Shown: in pieces, positions 28,036 through 39,926 of the stretch | Layout of the letters: the number at the start of each line of letters is the position of its first letter | How positions within the stretch are numbered: position 1 is the first letter of the stretch | Assembly: GCF_009742725.1 (NCBI RefSeq) | Contig: NZ_WPHG01000003.1 | Span: 854,901-918,900 of the forward strand | Direction of reading: 5' to 3' | Length of the DNA: 64,000 nt | From: Nitratireductor arenosus | GTDB lineage: Bacteria; Pseudomonadota; Alphaproteobacteria; Rhizobiales; Rhizobiaceae | The notes under the pieces: generated by a model | Told to the model about the DNA's origin: nothing | The model's database searches: none | Seen by the model: the letters and a program-made list of their open reading frames with translations, nothing else | Program-made: the position numbers and the translations under genes

Positions 28036-29451
28036 TTACGTCTGCGTGCCGCCGACCGTCATCTGGTTCATTCTCAAATGCGGCTGGCCGACGCCGACCG
28101 GCACGCCCTGGCCGGCCTTGCCGCACATGCCGATGCCGGTGTCGAGCTTCATGTCGTTGCCGACCATCGTCACCCGGTGCATGGCGTCCGGTCCGTTGCC
28201 GATCAGCATCGCGCCCTTGATCGGGTGGGTGACCTTGCCATTTTCGATCCGGTAGGCCTCGGTGCAGCCGAAGACGAACTTGCCGGAGGTGATGTCGACC
28301 TGGCCGCCGCCGAAAGACACCGCGTAGACGCCGTCCTTGACGGAGGCGATGATCTCGGCCGGTTCGGTGTCGCCGCCGAGCATGAACGTGTTGGTCATGC
28401 GCGGCATCGGCTCGTGCGCGTAGGATTCGCGCCGGCCGTTGCCGGTTGCCGCAACCCCCATCAGCCGGGCGTTCTGCCGGTCTTGCATGTAGCCGATCAG
28501 CTTGCCGTCCTCGATCAGCACGTTGCGGCCGGTCGGCGTGCCCTCGTCGTCGATGGTCAGCGAGCCGCGTCGTTCCGCAATCGTGCCGTCGTCGACGACG
28601 GTGACGCCCCGGGCGGCCACCTGCTGGCCCATCAGACCGGCAAAGGCGGAGGTCTTCTTGCGATTGAAGTCGCCTTCCAGCCCGTGGCCGACCGCCTCGT
28701 GCAGCATGACGCCCGGCCAGCCCGCGCCCAGCACGATGTCGAACGTGCCGGCCGGCGCCGGTTTCGCCTCGAGATTGACCAGCGCCTGGCGCAGCGCCTC
28801 GTCGGCGGCGTGTTGCCACGAGGCCTCGGCTACGAACTCGCCGAAACCCTTGCGCCCGCCCATGCCGTGCGAGCCGCTTTCCTGGCGGTCGCCGTCGCCC
28901 ACCACCACAGCCACGTTCAACCGCACCAACGGGCGGACGTCGCGCACGAAATGCCCGTCCGCGCGCAGGATCTCCACGGTCTGCCACGATGCCGCCAGCG
29001 ATGCGGTGACCTGGCGCACGCGCGGGTCCTTGGCGCGCAGCCACGCGTCGATCTCCTGCAACAGCCTTGCCTTTTCGCCGAAGCCGGGCGCGGCGATCGG
29101 GTTCTCGTCGCCATAAAGCCGTCTATTGGTGCCCGTCGGCGGTGTGGCGAGTCGGCCCGAATAGCCGGCCTTGACCGCCGAAACCGCATCGGCGGCGCGC
29201 GCAAGCGCGTTTTCGGAAAAGTCGCTCGAATGGGCGTAGCCCGTCGCCTCTCCGGCCACCGCGCGCAGGCCGAAGCCCTGGTCCTGGTTGAAATTGGCCG
29301 TTTTCAGCCGGCCGTTGTCGAAGACCAGCGCCTCGCTTTCGGAATATTCCACAAACAGTTCGCCGTCGTCGGCGCCCTGGATGGCGCTTGCCACCAGCCG
29401 CTTGACGGCCGTTTCGGAGAGATCGAATTTTTCCAGCAATCGGACAGGCAC
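28036..29451 (-). CDS. tldD: TldD family metalloprotease
   Basis: 471 residues, GTG start. TldD pairs with TldE/PmbA to degrade or mature peptides (microcin B17, CcdA). The N-terminal domain has LKTANFNQDQGFGLRAVAGE (split); the zinc site is HEAVGHGLEGDFNRK, with the HExxxH pattern. Further motifs are DDEGTPTGRNVLIEDGKLIGYM (split) and SYAHEPMPRMTNTFM. No pmbA/tldE is in the window. It is 25 kb from the SagB/peptide locus, too far for a claim of a link. Confidence 0.95.
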   Translation of the reverse strand: MPVRLLEKFDLSETAVKRLVASAIQGADDGELFVEYSESEALVFDNGRLKTANFNQDQGFGLRAVAGEATGYAHSSDFSENALARAADAVSAVKAGYSGRLATPPTGTNRRLYGDENPIAAPGFGEKARLLQEIDAWLRAKDPRVRQVTASLAASWQTVEILRADGHFVRDVRPLVRLNVAVVVGDGDRQESGSHGMGGRKGFGEFVAEASWQHAADEALRQALVNLEAKPAPAGTFDIVLGAGWPGVMLHEAVGHGLEGDFNRKKTSAFAGLMGQQVAARGVTVVDDGTIAERRGSLTIDDEGTPTGRNVLIEDGKLIGYMQDRQNARLMGVAATGNGRRESYAHEPMPRMTNTFMLGGDTEPAEIIASVKDGVYAVSFGGGQVDITSGKFVFGCTEAYRIENGKVTHPIKGAMLIGNGPDAMHRVTMVGNDMKLDTGIGMCGKAGQGVPVGVGQPHLRMNQMTVGGTQT

Positions 29452-29539
29452 GCGCAGGCTCCCTTGGATGGGTTTATTTCAGCTTCCTCGCTTATATAGA
29501 GGGCGCGGGCAAGGCTTTCACCCACGAGTTGCGAGGGGA

Positions 29540-29710
29540 ATGGCGAGCATGTTGAAGGGCGCGAACGTAAAAGATCTGTTCTTCTGGGTCGCCGCCGGAG
29601 CCGCGGCGGGGCTGGCAGCGGGGTTGCCGTTCGGAAGCGACTATATGCTGGCCGGCGTGGGGCTCGGCATGGCCGGCGGTCTCGGCATTCATTTCGGCTT
29701 GCGCCGCTAA
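29540..29710 (+). CDS. Small membrane protein (56 aa)
   Basis: 56 residues: a short soluble start (MASMLKGANVKD), then two hydrophobic Gly/Ala-rich stretches (LFFWVAAGAAAGLAAGL and MLAGVGLGMAGGLGIHFGL), with a basic end LRR. Probably two short membrane helices. The ribosome-binding site GAGGGGA lies at 29533-29539, nearer to a second ATG at 29549, which would shorten the product by three residues. Function unknown. It is divergent from tldD. Confidence 0.6.
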   Translation: MASMLKGANVKDLFFWVAAGAAAGLAAGLPFGSDYMLAGVGLGMAGGLGIHFGLRR

Positions 29711-29782
29711 GCCTGGTATCGCCGCGCCGTTCCGGCTCAACCGCGCCCGGATACCCGAGCCCTTATCTCGAACAGCGGCGGT

Positions 29783-30298
29783 TCAGGGCAGGGCGTCGAA
29801 ACCTTCCGAAAAGCCGGACAGGTCGACCGGAATGCCGATGCCTTCTTCCGGCGTCTGGAAGACGATGAAAGTGGCGGCAGTGCCGGCTTTGAAGGTGTCG
29901 AGCAGTTGATCCTCCAGAATGACCTCGGCGTAACAGCCGTCCTGGAAGCAGCGCACGAAATAGGCCCGGCCGATATCCTTGCCGTCGACATTGAGGCCGA
30001 GGCCGTTCGGCAGCAGCACGCCGAGCGGCGCGAGCACGCGTAGGATTTCGGCCTTGTTGTCGGCCGTTTTCAGCACCACCACCGAAAGCCCTACTTCCGG
30101 CCGGTCCTCGGCGACGACATTTTGCATCAGCACGCATTGCTCGCCGGTCGCCCCGGCCGGCACGTCGCAGATGATCGACCACGCGCCATGGGTCGAGCGC
30201 ACGGCGCCGCCCTGCTGGGCATGCCCTTCCGGCAGGAAGGTCATGCTGGCGGCCATGACGGCGGCAATGGCGAAAAGGCGTGCGGGCAAGGTTAGCAT
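29783..30298 (-). CDS. Invasion-associated locus B (IalB) family protein
   Basis: 171 residues from ATG 30298, preceded by GGAG at a good distance; a GTG at 30319 is an alternative. Signal peptide at about 1-30. The mature part has the IalB features: GAWSIICDVPAG, CVLMQNVV, VRCFQDGCYAEVIL, and a C-terminal PVDLSGFSEGF. Cys pairs probably form disulfides in the periplasm. IalB is named from Bartonella but is present in many rhizobia with no known role. It is divergent from coxB. Confidence 0.88.
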   Translation of the reverse strand: MLTLPARLFAIAAVMAASMTFLPEGHAQQGGAVRSTHGAWSIICDVPAGATGEQCVLMQNVVAEDRPEVGLSVVVLKTADNKAEILRVLAPLGVLLPNGLGLNVDGKDIGRAYFVRCFQDGCYAEVILEDQLLDTFKAGTAATFIVFQTPEEGIGIPVDLSGFSEGFDALP

Positions 30299-30669
30299 GA
30301 GAGCTCCATGGCGAATCACCTGAATCTATCGTGCGGCCGGTGCCATTCAAAGCAGGGCTTTTCGACAGCGAAGCGATGATTCGGATGGTCACTTGCCTTC
30401 AAAATCCGCCGGAAATGCGACGCGGGTCCGTCCGGGCGTCCGCGTTCTGGCCGGTATTCTGGGCCGTGCTCTGGAAGGCGGCGGCGGCGCGTGACGCTCC
30501 AGCGGCGCCAATTTGCCGCTCGCGCAAAAATGCCGCATGGATCGCAGGGCAGGCTTCCTTGCAGATGTCCGGAGAGTATGGTTTTAACGGCCGACATCAT
30601 GGCTGGGTCCCTGACCTGGCAGACTTGCGCGCACCGGAGCATAGGCTGCGCATTCCGATCGAGGAGAAG
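30299..30669. other. 371-bp divergent intergenic region, ialB-like / coxB
   Basis: Upstream region of the cytochrome oxidase operon. The frame of coxB is open to the left, but the signal peptide at 30670 sets the start, and the extra 113 residues are Arg- and Pro-rich and read as non-coding. I see no strong promoter consensus. The region probably holds the promoters of both genes. Confidence 0.5.
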
Positions 30670-33236
<2,567 letters not shown>

Positions 33237-33252
33237 TCGCAAACAAACAACC

Positions 33253-33276
33253 AAGCCGCCGGTTCGCCGGCGGCTT
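33253..33276 (+). promoter_or_regulatory. UUCG-capped hairpin between coxA and ctaB
   Basis: AAGCCGCCGG (33253-33262), TTCG, CCGGCGGCTT (33267-33276): a perfect 10-bp stem with a very stable UUCG tetraloop. No T-run follows, so it is more likely an mRNA-stability or processing element that raises coxBA message over the assembly genes than a terminator. Confidence 0.6.
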
Positions 33277-33308
33277 CGCTCAAAGGGATAAAGCGGTACT
33301 GCGTTTTC

Positions 33309-34253
33309 ATGGCCATCGTCGACAACCATATTTCCGCGACGGAAGCCGGAGTGCGCCTCTCTGAGGCCACGCCCGGCGACTATTTCGCGCTTCTGAAGCC
33401 GCGGGTGATGTCGCTGGTCGTATTTACGGCGATGGTTGGTCTGGTCGCCGCGCCGGGCTCGCTGAACCCGTTCATCGCCCTGGTTGCGATACTGGCGATC
33501 GCGGTCGGCGCCGGTGCCTCGGGCGCGCTCAACATGTGGTATGATGCCGACATCGACATGGTGATGTCGCGCACGGCCGACCGGCCGGTGCCGGCTGGGC
33601 GCATCGCCGCCGGCGAGGCTCTGGTATTCGGGCTTGTCCTGTCCGCTTTTTCGGTGATGACGCTCGGCGTGATCGTCAATTGGTTCGCCGCCGGTCTGCT
33701 CGCCTTCACCATCTTCTTCTACGCCGTCATCTACACGATGTGGCTGAAGCGCTCGACCCCGCAAAACATCGTCATCGGCGGCGCCGCCGGTGCATTCCCG
33801 CCGATGATCGGCTGGGCCGCTGCGACGGGCGCGGTCAGCCTCGAAAGCGTCATTCTGTTCCTGATTATCTTCTTGTGGACACCGCCGCATTTCTGGGCGC
33901 TCGCCCTCTTCAAGTCCGGTGATTACGAGCGCGCCGGCATTCCCATGCTGCCCAATGTCGCCGGTGCCGCCGCCACCCGCCGCCAGATCCTGGCCTATTC
34001 GCTGCTGATCGCGCCGGTCGGCGTCGCGCCGTGGGCGTTCGGCTTCGCCAGCGCTGTCTATGGCGTACTCGCCCTTGCGCTCGGTGTCGGCTTTGTCTGG
34101 CATGCATGGCGGGTGTTTGCGATGGCCGAAGATGATCGCGCCATGAAGCCGGCCAAGGCGCTGTTTGCCTATTCGATCGTTTATCTGTTCGCGATTTTCG
34201 CCGCATTCCTCATCGACACCGTCGCCGGCCGGATTGCCGGGTTCGGAGGCTGA
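33309..34253 (+). CDS. ctaB: Heme O synthase (protoheme IX farnesyltransferase)
   Basis: 314 residues, UbiA-family membrane prenyltransferase that attaches farnesyl to heme B to make heme O, the precursor of heme A. The motif [25 protein letters not shown] (split: [15 protein letters not shown] and RPVPAGRI) is typical of CtaB and differs from UbiA. About nine hydrophobic segments. It is 72 bp after coxA and followed closely by coxF. Confidence 0.95.
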   Translation: MAIVDNHISATEAGVRLSEATPGDYFALLKPRVMSLVVFTAMVGLVAAPGSLNPFIALVAILAIAVGAGASGALNMWYDADIDMVMSRTADRPVPAGRIAAGEALVFGLVLSAFSVMTLGVIVNWFAAGLLAFTIFFYAVIYTMWLKRSTPQNIVIGGAAGAFPPMIGWAAATGAVSLESVILFLIIFLWTPPHFWALALFKSGDYERAGIPMLPNVAGAAATRRQILAYSLLIAPVGVAPWAFGFASAVYGVLALALGVGFVWHAWRVFAMAEDDRAMKPAKALFAYSIVYLFAIFAAFLIDTVAGRIAGFGG

Positions 34254-34254
34254 C

Positions 34255-34413
34255 ATGAGCGACAAAAAAGGCCTCGTCCTCAGCCCGGCCCAGGCCAAGG
34301 CGCGCCGGGCGCGCTCCATCGCCATCGGCTTGGCGCTCGCGGCGATGGTCGTGATTTTCTATTTCGCCACGATCGCCAAGTTCGGCCCGGCGATTTTCGA
34401 GCGGGCGCTGTGA
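34255..34413 (+). CDS. CoxF-like small cytochrome oxidase assembly protein
   Basis: 52 residues with one membrane helix ([21 protein letters not shown]). It starts two bases after the ctaB stop (TGACATG) and its stop overlaps the possible GTG start of ctaG. Small single-helix proteins at this place in rhizobial cox operons are called CoxF and may help assembly. Identity rests on position and topology more than on sequence. Confidence 0.75.
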   Translation: MSDKKGLVLSPAQAKARRARSIAIGLALAAMVVIFYFATIAKFGPAIFERAL

Positions 34414-35048
34414 AGGCGATGAGCGCGAAAAATCTCTCCAGCGAAAAGACAGAGCGGTCCAACCGCGTTATCGCCGCGGCCTGCCTGGCGTTTTTCGTCG
34501 GCATGATCGGCATGGCCTATGCGGCCGTGCCGCTTTATCAGCTTTTCTGCCAGGTCACCGGCTATGGCGGCACGACGCAGCGCGTCGAGCAATATTCCGA
34601 CACCATCCTCGATCGCAAGATCACGATCCGTTTCGACGCCAACGTGGCCAGCGATCTGCCCTGGGACTTCAAGCCGGTTCAGCGCGACGTGAAGATCCGG
34701 ATCGGGGAGACGGCGCAGATTTCCTATACCGCCACGAACATGTTCAAGGCACCGACGCGCGGGCGTGCATCCTTCAACGTCTCGCCGCCGACGGCCGGCG
34801 CCTATTTCAACAAGGTCGAGTGTTTCTGCTTCACCGACACCGAGTTGAAGCCCGGCGAAACCATGGATATGCCCGTCGTCTTCTTCATCGATCCGGAAAT
34901 CGTCAACGTTCCGGAACTGAAGACGACGGAGACCATCACACTCTCCTACACTTTCTTCTCCATCGACGGGGACGAACCCGTCGCCGCCTCGCCCAAGGGC
35001 GAGGCGACAGATGCAACGACGAACGAGACGACCAAGCTCGGGGGCTGA
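34410..35048 (+). CDS. ctaG: Cytochrome c oxidase assembly protein CtaG (Cox11 type)
   Basis: 212 residues from GTG 34410, or 209 from ATG 34419. Copper chaperone that delivers Cu to the CuB site of subunit I. One N-terminal helix ([20 protein letters not shown]), then the periplasmic domain with [14 protein letters not shown] and the copper-binding [13 protein letters not shown] (Cys-x-Cys). It is coupled to the small coxF gene by a 4-bp overlap. Confidence 0.95.
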   Translation: MKAMSAKNLSSEKTERSNRVIAAACLAFFVGMIGMAYAAVPLYQLFCQVTGYGGTTQRVEQYSDTILDRKITIRFDANVASDLPWDFKPVQRDVKIRIGETAQISYTATNMFKAPTRGRASFNVSPPTAGAYFNKVECFCFTDTELKPGETMDMPVVFFIDPEIVNVPELKTTETITLSYTFFSIDGDEPVAASPKGEATDATTNETTKLGG

Positions 35049-35049
35049 C

Positions 35050-35937
35050 ATGGCTGACGCACACGCCAAACCGCAACACGACTACCACATTATCGACCCG
35101 AGCCCCTGGCCGTTCATCGGCTCGGTGGGCGCGCTGATCATGGCGATTGGCGGCGTCGCCTGGATGCAGAGCATGAGGAGCGGCTCGCTGCCTCTGTTCG
35201 GCATCGACTTTGCCGGCGCGAAATACTGGATCTTCGCGATCGGGCTCGCTCTGGTCATCTACACGATGATCGCCTGGTGGTCCGACACGATCAAGGAGGC
35301 GCATGAGGGCCACCACACGCGTGTGGTGTCGCTGCATCTGCGCTACGGCATGATCATGTTCATCGCCTCGGAGGTGATGTTCTTCGTGGCCTGGTTCTGG
35401 GCGTTCTTTGATGCCAGCCTGTTTCCCAACGAGGCCGCTCAGGTCGCGCGCGCCGAATATACCGGTGGCGTGTGGCCACCGCACGGCATCGAGGTGCTCG
35501 ATCCCTTCCATCTGCCGCTTTACAACACCATCATCCTGCTTCTGTCGGGCACCACGGTCACCTGGGCGCACCACGCGCTGCTGCACGACGACCGCAAGGG
35601 GCTCGTCTGGGGCCTGGCCCTGACCGTCGTGTTGGGCGTGCTGTTTTCGTTCGTGCAGGTCTACGAATATGTCCACGCCCCGTTCGCCTTCAGCGATTCG
35701 ATCTATGGCGCGACCTTCTTTATGGCAACCGGCTTTCATGGCTTCCACGTCTTCGTCGGTACGATCTTCCTTCTGGTGTGCCTGCTGCGCGCCATGCGGG
35801 GTGATTTTACGCCGAAGCAGCATTTCGGCTTCGAGGCGGCCGCCTGGTATTGGCATTTCGTTGACGTGGTATGGCTGTTCCTGTTCGCCTGCATCTACGT
35901 GTGGGCGTCTTCCGGAGCCACGATCGCGGTGCACTGA
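35050..35937 (+). CDS. coxC: Cytochrome c oxidase subunit III
   Basis: 295 residues from ATG 35050, one base after the ctaG stop. Seven membrane helices. Motifs: HDYHIIDPSPWPFIGS near the N-terminus, EVMFFVAWFWAFFDASLFP, GVWPPHGIEVLDPFHLP, HHALLHDDRKG, and the C-terminal WYWHFVDVVWLFLF. The last oxidase structural gene in the cluster, followed by a strong terminator. Confidence 0.97.
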   Translation: MADAHAKPQHDYHIIDPSPWPFIGSVGALIMAIGGVAWMQSMRSGSLPLFGIDFAGAKYWIFAIGLALVIYTMIAWWSDTIKEAHEGHHTRVVSLHLRYGMIMFIASEVMFFVAWFWAFFDASLFPNEAAQVARAEYTGGVWPPHGIEVLDPFHLPLYNTIILLLSGTTVTWAHHALLHDDRKGLVWGLALTVVLGVLFSFVQVYEYVHAPFAFSDSIYGATFFMATGFHGFHVFVGTIFLLVCLLRAMRGDFTPKQHFGFEAAAWYWHFVDVVWLFLFACIYVWASSGATIAVH

Positions 35938-35962
35938 CGCGGCGCGTTATTTTGATTTGCAG

Positions 35963-35990
35963 CGGCCGCCCACGGGGCGGCCGTTTTTTT
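35963..35990 (+). terminator. Intrinsic terminator after coxC
   Basis: CGGCCGCCC (35963-35971), loop ACG, GGGCGGCCG (35975-35983), then seven T. It lies 26 bp after the coxC stop, so it ends the oxidase transcript. The genes downstream (DUF983, surf1, ispH) therefore need their own promoter or read-through. Confidence 0.9.
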
Positions 35991-36041
35991 GTCGCTTGTG
36001 CCGCGCGCGCTCTGGGCGCTGAAGCGCTCTGCAATATCCCG

Positions 36042-36248
36042 GCACGGTTCCGGCGGGTTGCGACAAAGGCGGGCGTCGACCCTGGCGGCATGATCGTGAT
36101 ACATGGCCAGCCAAATGGGTTTGGATGGTGGTCCTGACTCCTGCAGCGGTTTGACTGGACCGACGACTGTATCGCCGTCGCCGATGCGGAGATGGACGAA
36201 ATCTGGGCCATGGTGAAGAACGGTACCCCGATCGAGATCAGGCCATGA
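36042..36248 (+). pseudogene. Decayed L,D-transpeptidase (YkuD) C-terminal fragment
   Basis: One reading frame encodes VDPGGMIVIHGQPNG and then, after an in-frame TGA at 36135-36137, DWTDDCIAVADAEMDEIW and NGTPIEIRP ending at TGA 36246-36248. This is the C-terminal catalytic region of the YkuD L,D-transpeptidase family (pattern IHG...DWTxGCIAV...E...I). The N-terminus and signal peptide are absent, the stretch between the His and Cys motifs is short, and the Gly before the catalytic Cys is Asp. The fragment overlaps the next start codon by 4 bp. It is a degraded remnant. Confidence 0.75.
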
Positions 36249-36634
36249 ACCAGGACAAGGCGCATTATCCGCCCGTCGAGCCGATCGGCGCCGGCCTCAA
36301 GGGGCGCTGTCCGCGCTGCGGCAAGGGGCGGCTTTTTTCGGGCTATCTGAACGTGAACGAAAGCTGCGCCGATTGCGGTCTGTCGTTTGATTTCGCCGAC
36401 GCCGGCGACGGACCGGCGGTTTTCGTCATGCTGTTCATCGGGTTTTTGGTGGTCGGCCTCGCCCTGTGGGTGGAAGTGTCGTTCGGACCGCCGCTATGGC
36501 TGCATTTTCTGTTGTGGATCCCGCTCGCCATTGTCGGCTCGCTGGTGCCGCTGCGCCTGTTCAAGGGCGTGCTGATCAATCTGCAACACGCCAACAAGGC
36601 CGCGGAGGGGCGGCTCGATCATGGCGATGAATGA
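36245..36634 (+). CDS. DUF983 family membrane protein
   Basis: 129 residues. An N-terminal zinc-ribbon type cluster (LKGRCPRCGKGRLFSGYL, then CADCGLSFDFADAGDGPAV; CxxC twice) and two membrane helices at about 55-80 and 85-105. DUF983 proteins are frequent next to surf1 in rhizobial oxidase clusters and are thought to help oxidase biogenesis, but the role is unproven. It starts inside the end of the transpeptidase remnant and overlaps surf1 by 14 bp. Confidence 0.88.
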   Translation: MNQDKAHYPPVEPIGAGLKGRCPRCGKGRLFSGYLNVNESCADCGLSFDFADAGDGPAVFVMLFIGFLVVGLALWVEVSFGPPLWLHFLLWIPLAIVGSLVPLRLFKGVLINLQHANKAAEGRLDHGDE

Positions 36635-37391
36635 GGCGCCTACATCTGCGCGCACGGCGCCCGCGGCATGGAAAGTCGTGCTGGCCGCGCTCGTTCTGTT
36701 CGCGTTCCTGTGCGCGCTCGGCGTCTGGCAGGTCCAGCGCCTGGCCTGGAAGGAGGGCCTGCTCGCCACCATCGAGGAGCGCATCCATCGGCCGCCGGTT
36801 CCCTTCCGTGACATTCTGGCTGCGCACGACGACGGCCAGGATATCGAATATCTGCCGGTGAGTGTAAGCGGGACCTTCCTGCATTCCGGCGAGCGCCATT
36901 TCTTCGCCACCTGGAAAGGCGCCTCGGGCTATTTCGTCTATACGCCGCTGCTGCGCGCCGACGGTTCGGCCGTCTTCGTCAACCGCGGCTTCGTTCCCTT
37001 CGACCGCAAGCCGGCCGCCACGCGCGGCGAGGGGCAGCTAGCCGGCAAAGTCACCGTCACCGGGCTCGCACGCGACCGGCTGGCGCAAAAACCCTCTTCC
37101 ATCCTGCCCGACAACGAGCCCGCCAAGAACATCTTCTACTGGAAGGATATCGAGGCGATGGCGGCCACTGCCGGTCTGCCGGACGGCACCGGGATCGTGC
37201 CGTTTTTCGTCGACGCCGACGACAGTCCCAATCCGGGTGGCCTGCCGGCGGGTGGCGTGACGCTGATCAGCATGCCCAACAATCACCTGCAATATGCCGT
37301 GACCTGGTTCGGCCTGGCGGCGGCGCTCGCAGGCGTCGTCGGCGTCTGGCTGCTGCGCATAAGGCGCGAGGATCGGCCCCGCCGCCCTTGA
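36621..37391 (+). CDS. surf1: SURF1 family oxidase assembly protein
   Basis: 256 residues. Two membrane helices (about 14-32 and 222-243) enclose a large periplasmic domain. Motifs: CALGVWQVQRLAWKEGLL at the N-terminus, EYLPVSVSGTFLHSGE, FVNRGFVPFDRK and NHLQYAVTWFGLAAAL at the C-terminus, all typical of SURF1/Shy1, which assists heme a insertion in subunit I. It overlaps the DUF983 gene. Confidence 0.93.
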   Translation: MAMNEAPTSARTAPAAWKVVLAALVLFAFLCALGVWQVQRLAWKEGLLATIEERIHRPPVPFRDILAAHDDGQDIEYLPVSVSGTFLHSGERHFFATWKGASGYFVYTPLLRADGSAVFVNRGFVPFDRKPAATRGEGQLAGKVTVTGLARDRLAQKPSSILPDNEPAKNIFYWKDIEAMAATAGLPDGTGIVPFFVDADDSPNPGGLPAGGVTLISMPNNHLQYAVTWFGLAAALAGVVGVWLLRIRREDRPRRP

Positions 37392-37441
37392 CAGGCACCG
37401 GTGCGGCACATCATGTCCGCCGGCAGGAAAGTGATTGAACC

Positions 37442-38443
37442 ATGCCCGAATCCGACAAGCGTCCGCTGACCATCCGGCTGTGCCAGCCGCGCGGCTTTTG
37501 CGCCGGCGTCGACCGCGCCATCCAGATCGTCGTTCTGGCGCTGAAGAAATACGGCGCGCCGGTCTATGTCCGCCACGAGATCGTCCATAATCGCTACGTA
37601 GTAGAGGGGTTGCAGAATCTGGGCGCGGTGTTCGTCGAGGAGATCGACGAGATTCCGGCGGACCATCGCCATTGCCCGGTGGTGTTTTCTGCTCATGGCG
37701 TGCCGAAATCCGTGCCGCGGGATGCCGCCGAGCGGGCGCTGTTTTATCTCGACGCCACCTGTCCGCTGGTTTCCAAGGTCCACAAACAGGCGATCCGCCA
37801 CCACCGGCTCGGCCGGCATGTCGTGCTTGTCGGCCATGCCGGCCACCCCGAAGTCATCGGCACGATGGGACAGTTGCCCGACGGCGCCGTCAGCCTGATC
37901 GAAACCGAGGAGGACGTGGCGCGTTTCGCGCCGGCCGACCCGGCAGCACTCGGTTTCGTCACCCAGACAACGCTGTCGGTCGACGACACGGCCGGTATTA
38001 TCGGGGCGCTGAAGCAGCGCTTTCCCGCCATGCAGGCGCCGGCCGCCGAATCGATCTGCTACGCCACCACCAACCGGCAGGACGCGGTCAAGGAAACCGC
38101 GCCCGGCGCCGACCTCTTCCTGATCGTCGGTGCGCCGAATTCGTCCAATTCGCGCCGCCTCGTCGAGGTCGCCGAGCGCTCGGGCGCCAGACGCGCGCTG
38201 CTGGTACAACGTGCCGCCGACATTGACTGGGACGAGATCGGCGCAATCCGCACGCTCGGCCTGTCGGCGGGGGCCTCGGCGCCTGAGATCATCGTCAACG
38301 AGATCATCGAAGCCTTTCGCGAACGCTTCGACGTCACGGTCGATCTGGCAATCACGGCCACCGAGACGGAGGATTTCCCGGTCATGCGTGCCTTGCGCGA
38401 TGTCGAACTGACCCGGGCCGATATGGCCTTCGTCAACGGCTGA
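37442..38443 (+). CDS. ispH: 4-hydroxy-3-methylbut-2-enyl diphosphate reductase
   Basis: 333 residues. Last enzyme of the MEP pathway, an iron-sulfur protein that makes IPP and DMAPP. Motifs: [18 protein letters not shown] (cluster Cys), [42 protein letters not shown] (second Cys), [15 protein letters not shown] and [16 protein letters not shown]. The third cluster Cys is at about residue 205 ([11 protein letters not shown]). It is followed by thrB after 10 bp. Confidence 0.97.
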   Translation: MPESDKRPLTIRLCQPRGFCAGVDRAIQIVVLALKKYGAPVYVRHEIVHNRYVVEGLQNLGAVFVEEIDEIPADHRHCPVVFSAHGVPKSVPRDAAERALFYLDATCPLVSKVHKQAIRHHRLGRHVVLVGHAGHPEVIGTMGQLPDGAVSLIETEEDVARFAPADPAALGFVTQTTLSVDDTAGIIGALKQRFPAMQAPAAESICYATTNRQDAVKETAPGADLFLIVGAPNSSNSRRLVEVAERSGARRALLVQRAADIDWDEIGAIRTLGLSAGASAPEIIVNEIIEAFRERFDVTVDLAITATETEDFPVMRALRDVELTRADMAFVNG

Positions 38444-38453
38444 GCCGCACGCG

Positions 38454-39422
38454 ATGGCCGTTTACACCGACATCAACGAGGTCGAACTCGCCGCCTTTCT
38501 GCAGGAATATAGGCTCGGCGAGATGATGTCCTACAAGGGTATCGCCGAAGGATCCGAGAACTCCAATTTTTTCCTGCATACAACGGTCGGGACCTATATT
38601 CTGACGCTCTACGAACGGCGGGTCGAGGTCGCCGATCTGCCGTTTTTCCTCGGCCTGATGCAGCACCTGGCGCAAAACGGCATTTCCTGCCCGCTGCCCG
38701 TCGAACGCAGGGACGGCCGACTGATCGGCGAACTTGCCGGGCGTCCGGCCGCGATCATCACCTTTCTGGAAGGCGTCTGGGTACGCCGACCGACGCCCGC
38801 CCATTGCCGCGCCGTCGGCGCCGCGCTCGCCGCCCTGCATCTCGCCGGCGCCGATTTTCCACTCGGCCGCAACAATGCGCTCTCGGTCGACGGCTGGAAA
38901 CGGCTTTGGCTGCAGGCACGGCCGCGCGCCGACACGTTCCAGGCCGGCCTGGTGGAGGAGATAGACGCCGAGTTCGCGGCCTTCGAGCGGGACTGGCCGT
39001 CTGACTTGCCGTCGGGCATCATTCACGCCGATCTTTTCCCCGACAACGTGTTTTTCCTCGGCGACCGGCTTTCCGGCCTGATCGATTTCTATTTCGCCTG
39101 CAACGACATCTTTGCCTACGACGTCGCGACCTGTCTCAATGCGTGGTGCTTCGAAAAGGACGACGCCTTCAACGTGACCAAGGGGCAGGCTTTCCTTGCC
39201 GGGTATCAGAGTGTCCGTCGGCTCGAGGCTGCAGAGCGCGAGGCGCTGCCGCTGCTGGCGCGTGGCGCGGCGCTGCGCTTCATGCTCACGCGCCTCTACG
39301 ATTGGCTGACGATCCCCGACGGCGCGCTGGTGCAAAAACGCGATCCGAGCGAGTTCATTCGCCGCCTGCGTTTCCACCGCCACGTCCGCGCAATATCCGA
39401 ATACGGACTTGGAGCCTCATGA
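38454..39422 (+). CDS. thrB: Homoserine kinase (ThrB, aminoglycoside-phosphotransferase type)
   Basis: 322 residues of the APH-fold homoserine kinase used by alphaproteobacteria. Motifs: [15 protein letters not shown] (substrate/ATP loop), [16 protein letters not shown] (catalytic loop with Asp), [19 protein letters not shown]. It phosphorylates homoserine for threonine synthesis; thrC is at 46.9 kb. It overlaps the rnhA start by 4 bp. Confidence 0.94.
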   Translation: MAVYTDINEVELAAFLQEYRLGEMMSYKGIAEGSENSNFFLHTTVGTYILTLYERRVEVADLPFFLGLMQHLAQNGISCPLPVERRDGRLIGELAGRPAAIITFLEGVWVRRPTPAHCRAVGAALAALHLAGADFPLGRNNALSVDGWKRLWLQARPRADTFQAGLVEEIDAEFAAFERDWPSDLPSGIIHADLFPDNVFFLGDRLSGLIDFYFACNDIFAYDVATCLNAWCFEKDDAFNVTKGQAFLAGYQSVRRLEAAEREALPLLARGAALRFMLTRLYDWLTIPDGALVQKRDPSEFIRRLRFHRHVRAISEYGLGAS

Positions 39423-39892
39423 AAAAGGTCGAGATATTCACCGACGGCGCCTGTTCGGGCAATCCCGGGCCGGGCGGCTGGGGTGCGATCCTGCGCTTCA
39501 ACGGCACTGAAAAAGAGGTGTCCGGCGGCGAGGCCCACACCACCAACAACCGGATGGAGCTGATGGCCGCGATCGAGGCGCTGAACGCCCTCAAACAACC
39601 CTGCCAAGTCGTTGTCACCACGGACAGCGTCTATGTGCGCGACGGCATTTCCGGCTGGATCGAGGGCTGGAAGCGCAATGGCTGGAAGACGGCGGCCAAG
39701 AAGCCGGTCAAGAATGCCGAGCTATGGCAGGCGCTGGACGAGGCGCGCCGCCGCCACACGGTCGAATGGCGCTGGGTCAAGGGCCATGCCGGCCATGCCG
39801 AAAACGAGCGCGCCGACGAACTCGCCCGCGCCGCGCTCGCGAAATTCAAGCCGGCCCGGCCTGCACGGAGTGCCTCGCCGGCGCGCGGCTGA
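39419..39892 (+). CDS. rnhA: Ribonuclease HI
   Basis: 157 residues from ATG 39419, overlapping the thrB stop (ATGA). Acidic active site: [19 protein letters not shown] (Asp), [13 protein letters not shown] (Glu), [13 protein letters not shown] (Asp) and [11 protein letters not shown] (Asp). It cuts RNA in RNA-DNA hybrids. A peroxiredoxin gene follows on the opposite strand. Confidence 0.97.
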   Translation: MKKVEIFTDGACSGNPGPGGWGAILRFNGTEKEVSGGEAHTTNNRMELMAAIEALNALKQPCQVVVTTDSVYVRDGISGWIEGWKRNGWKTAAKKPVKNAELWQALDEARRRHTVEWRWVKGHAGHAENERADELARAALAKFKPARPARSASPARG

Positions 39893-39926
39893 ATGGATAT
39901 CGCGGCCGGCCGGCGAGAGGCCGTTT

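Noticed and set aside
39893..39926. GC-rich hairpin between rnhA and the peroxiredoxin gene
   Set aside because: The stem is ambiguous and the T-run is short; not reliable as a terminator.
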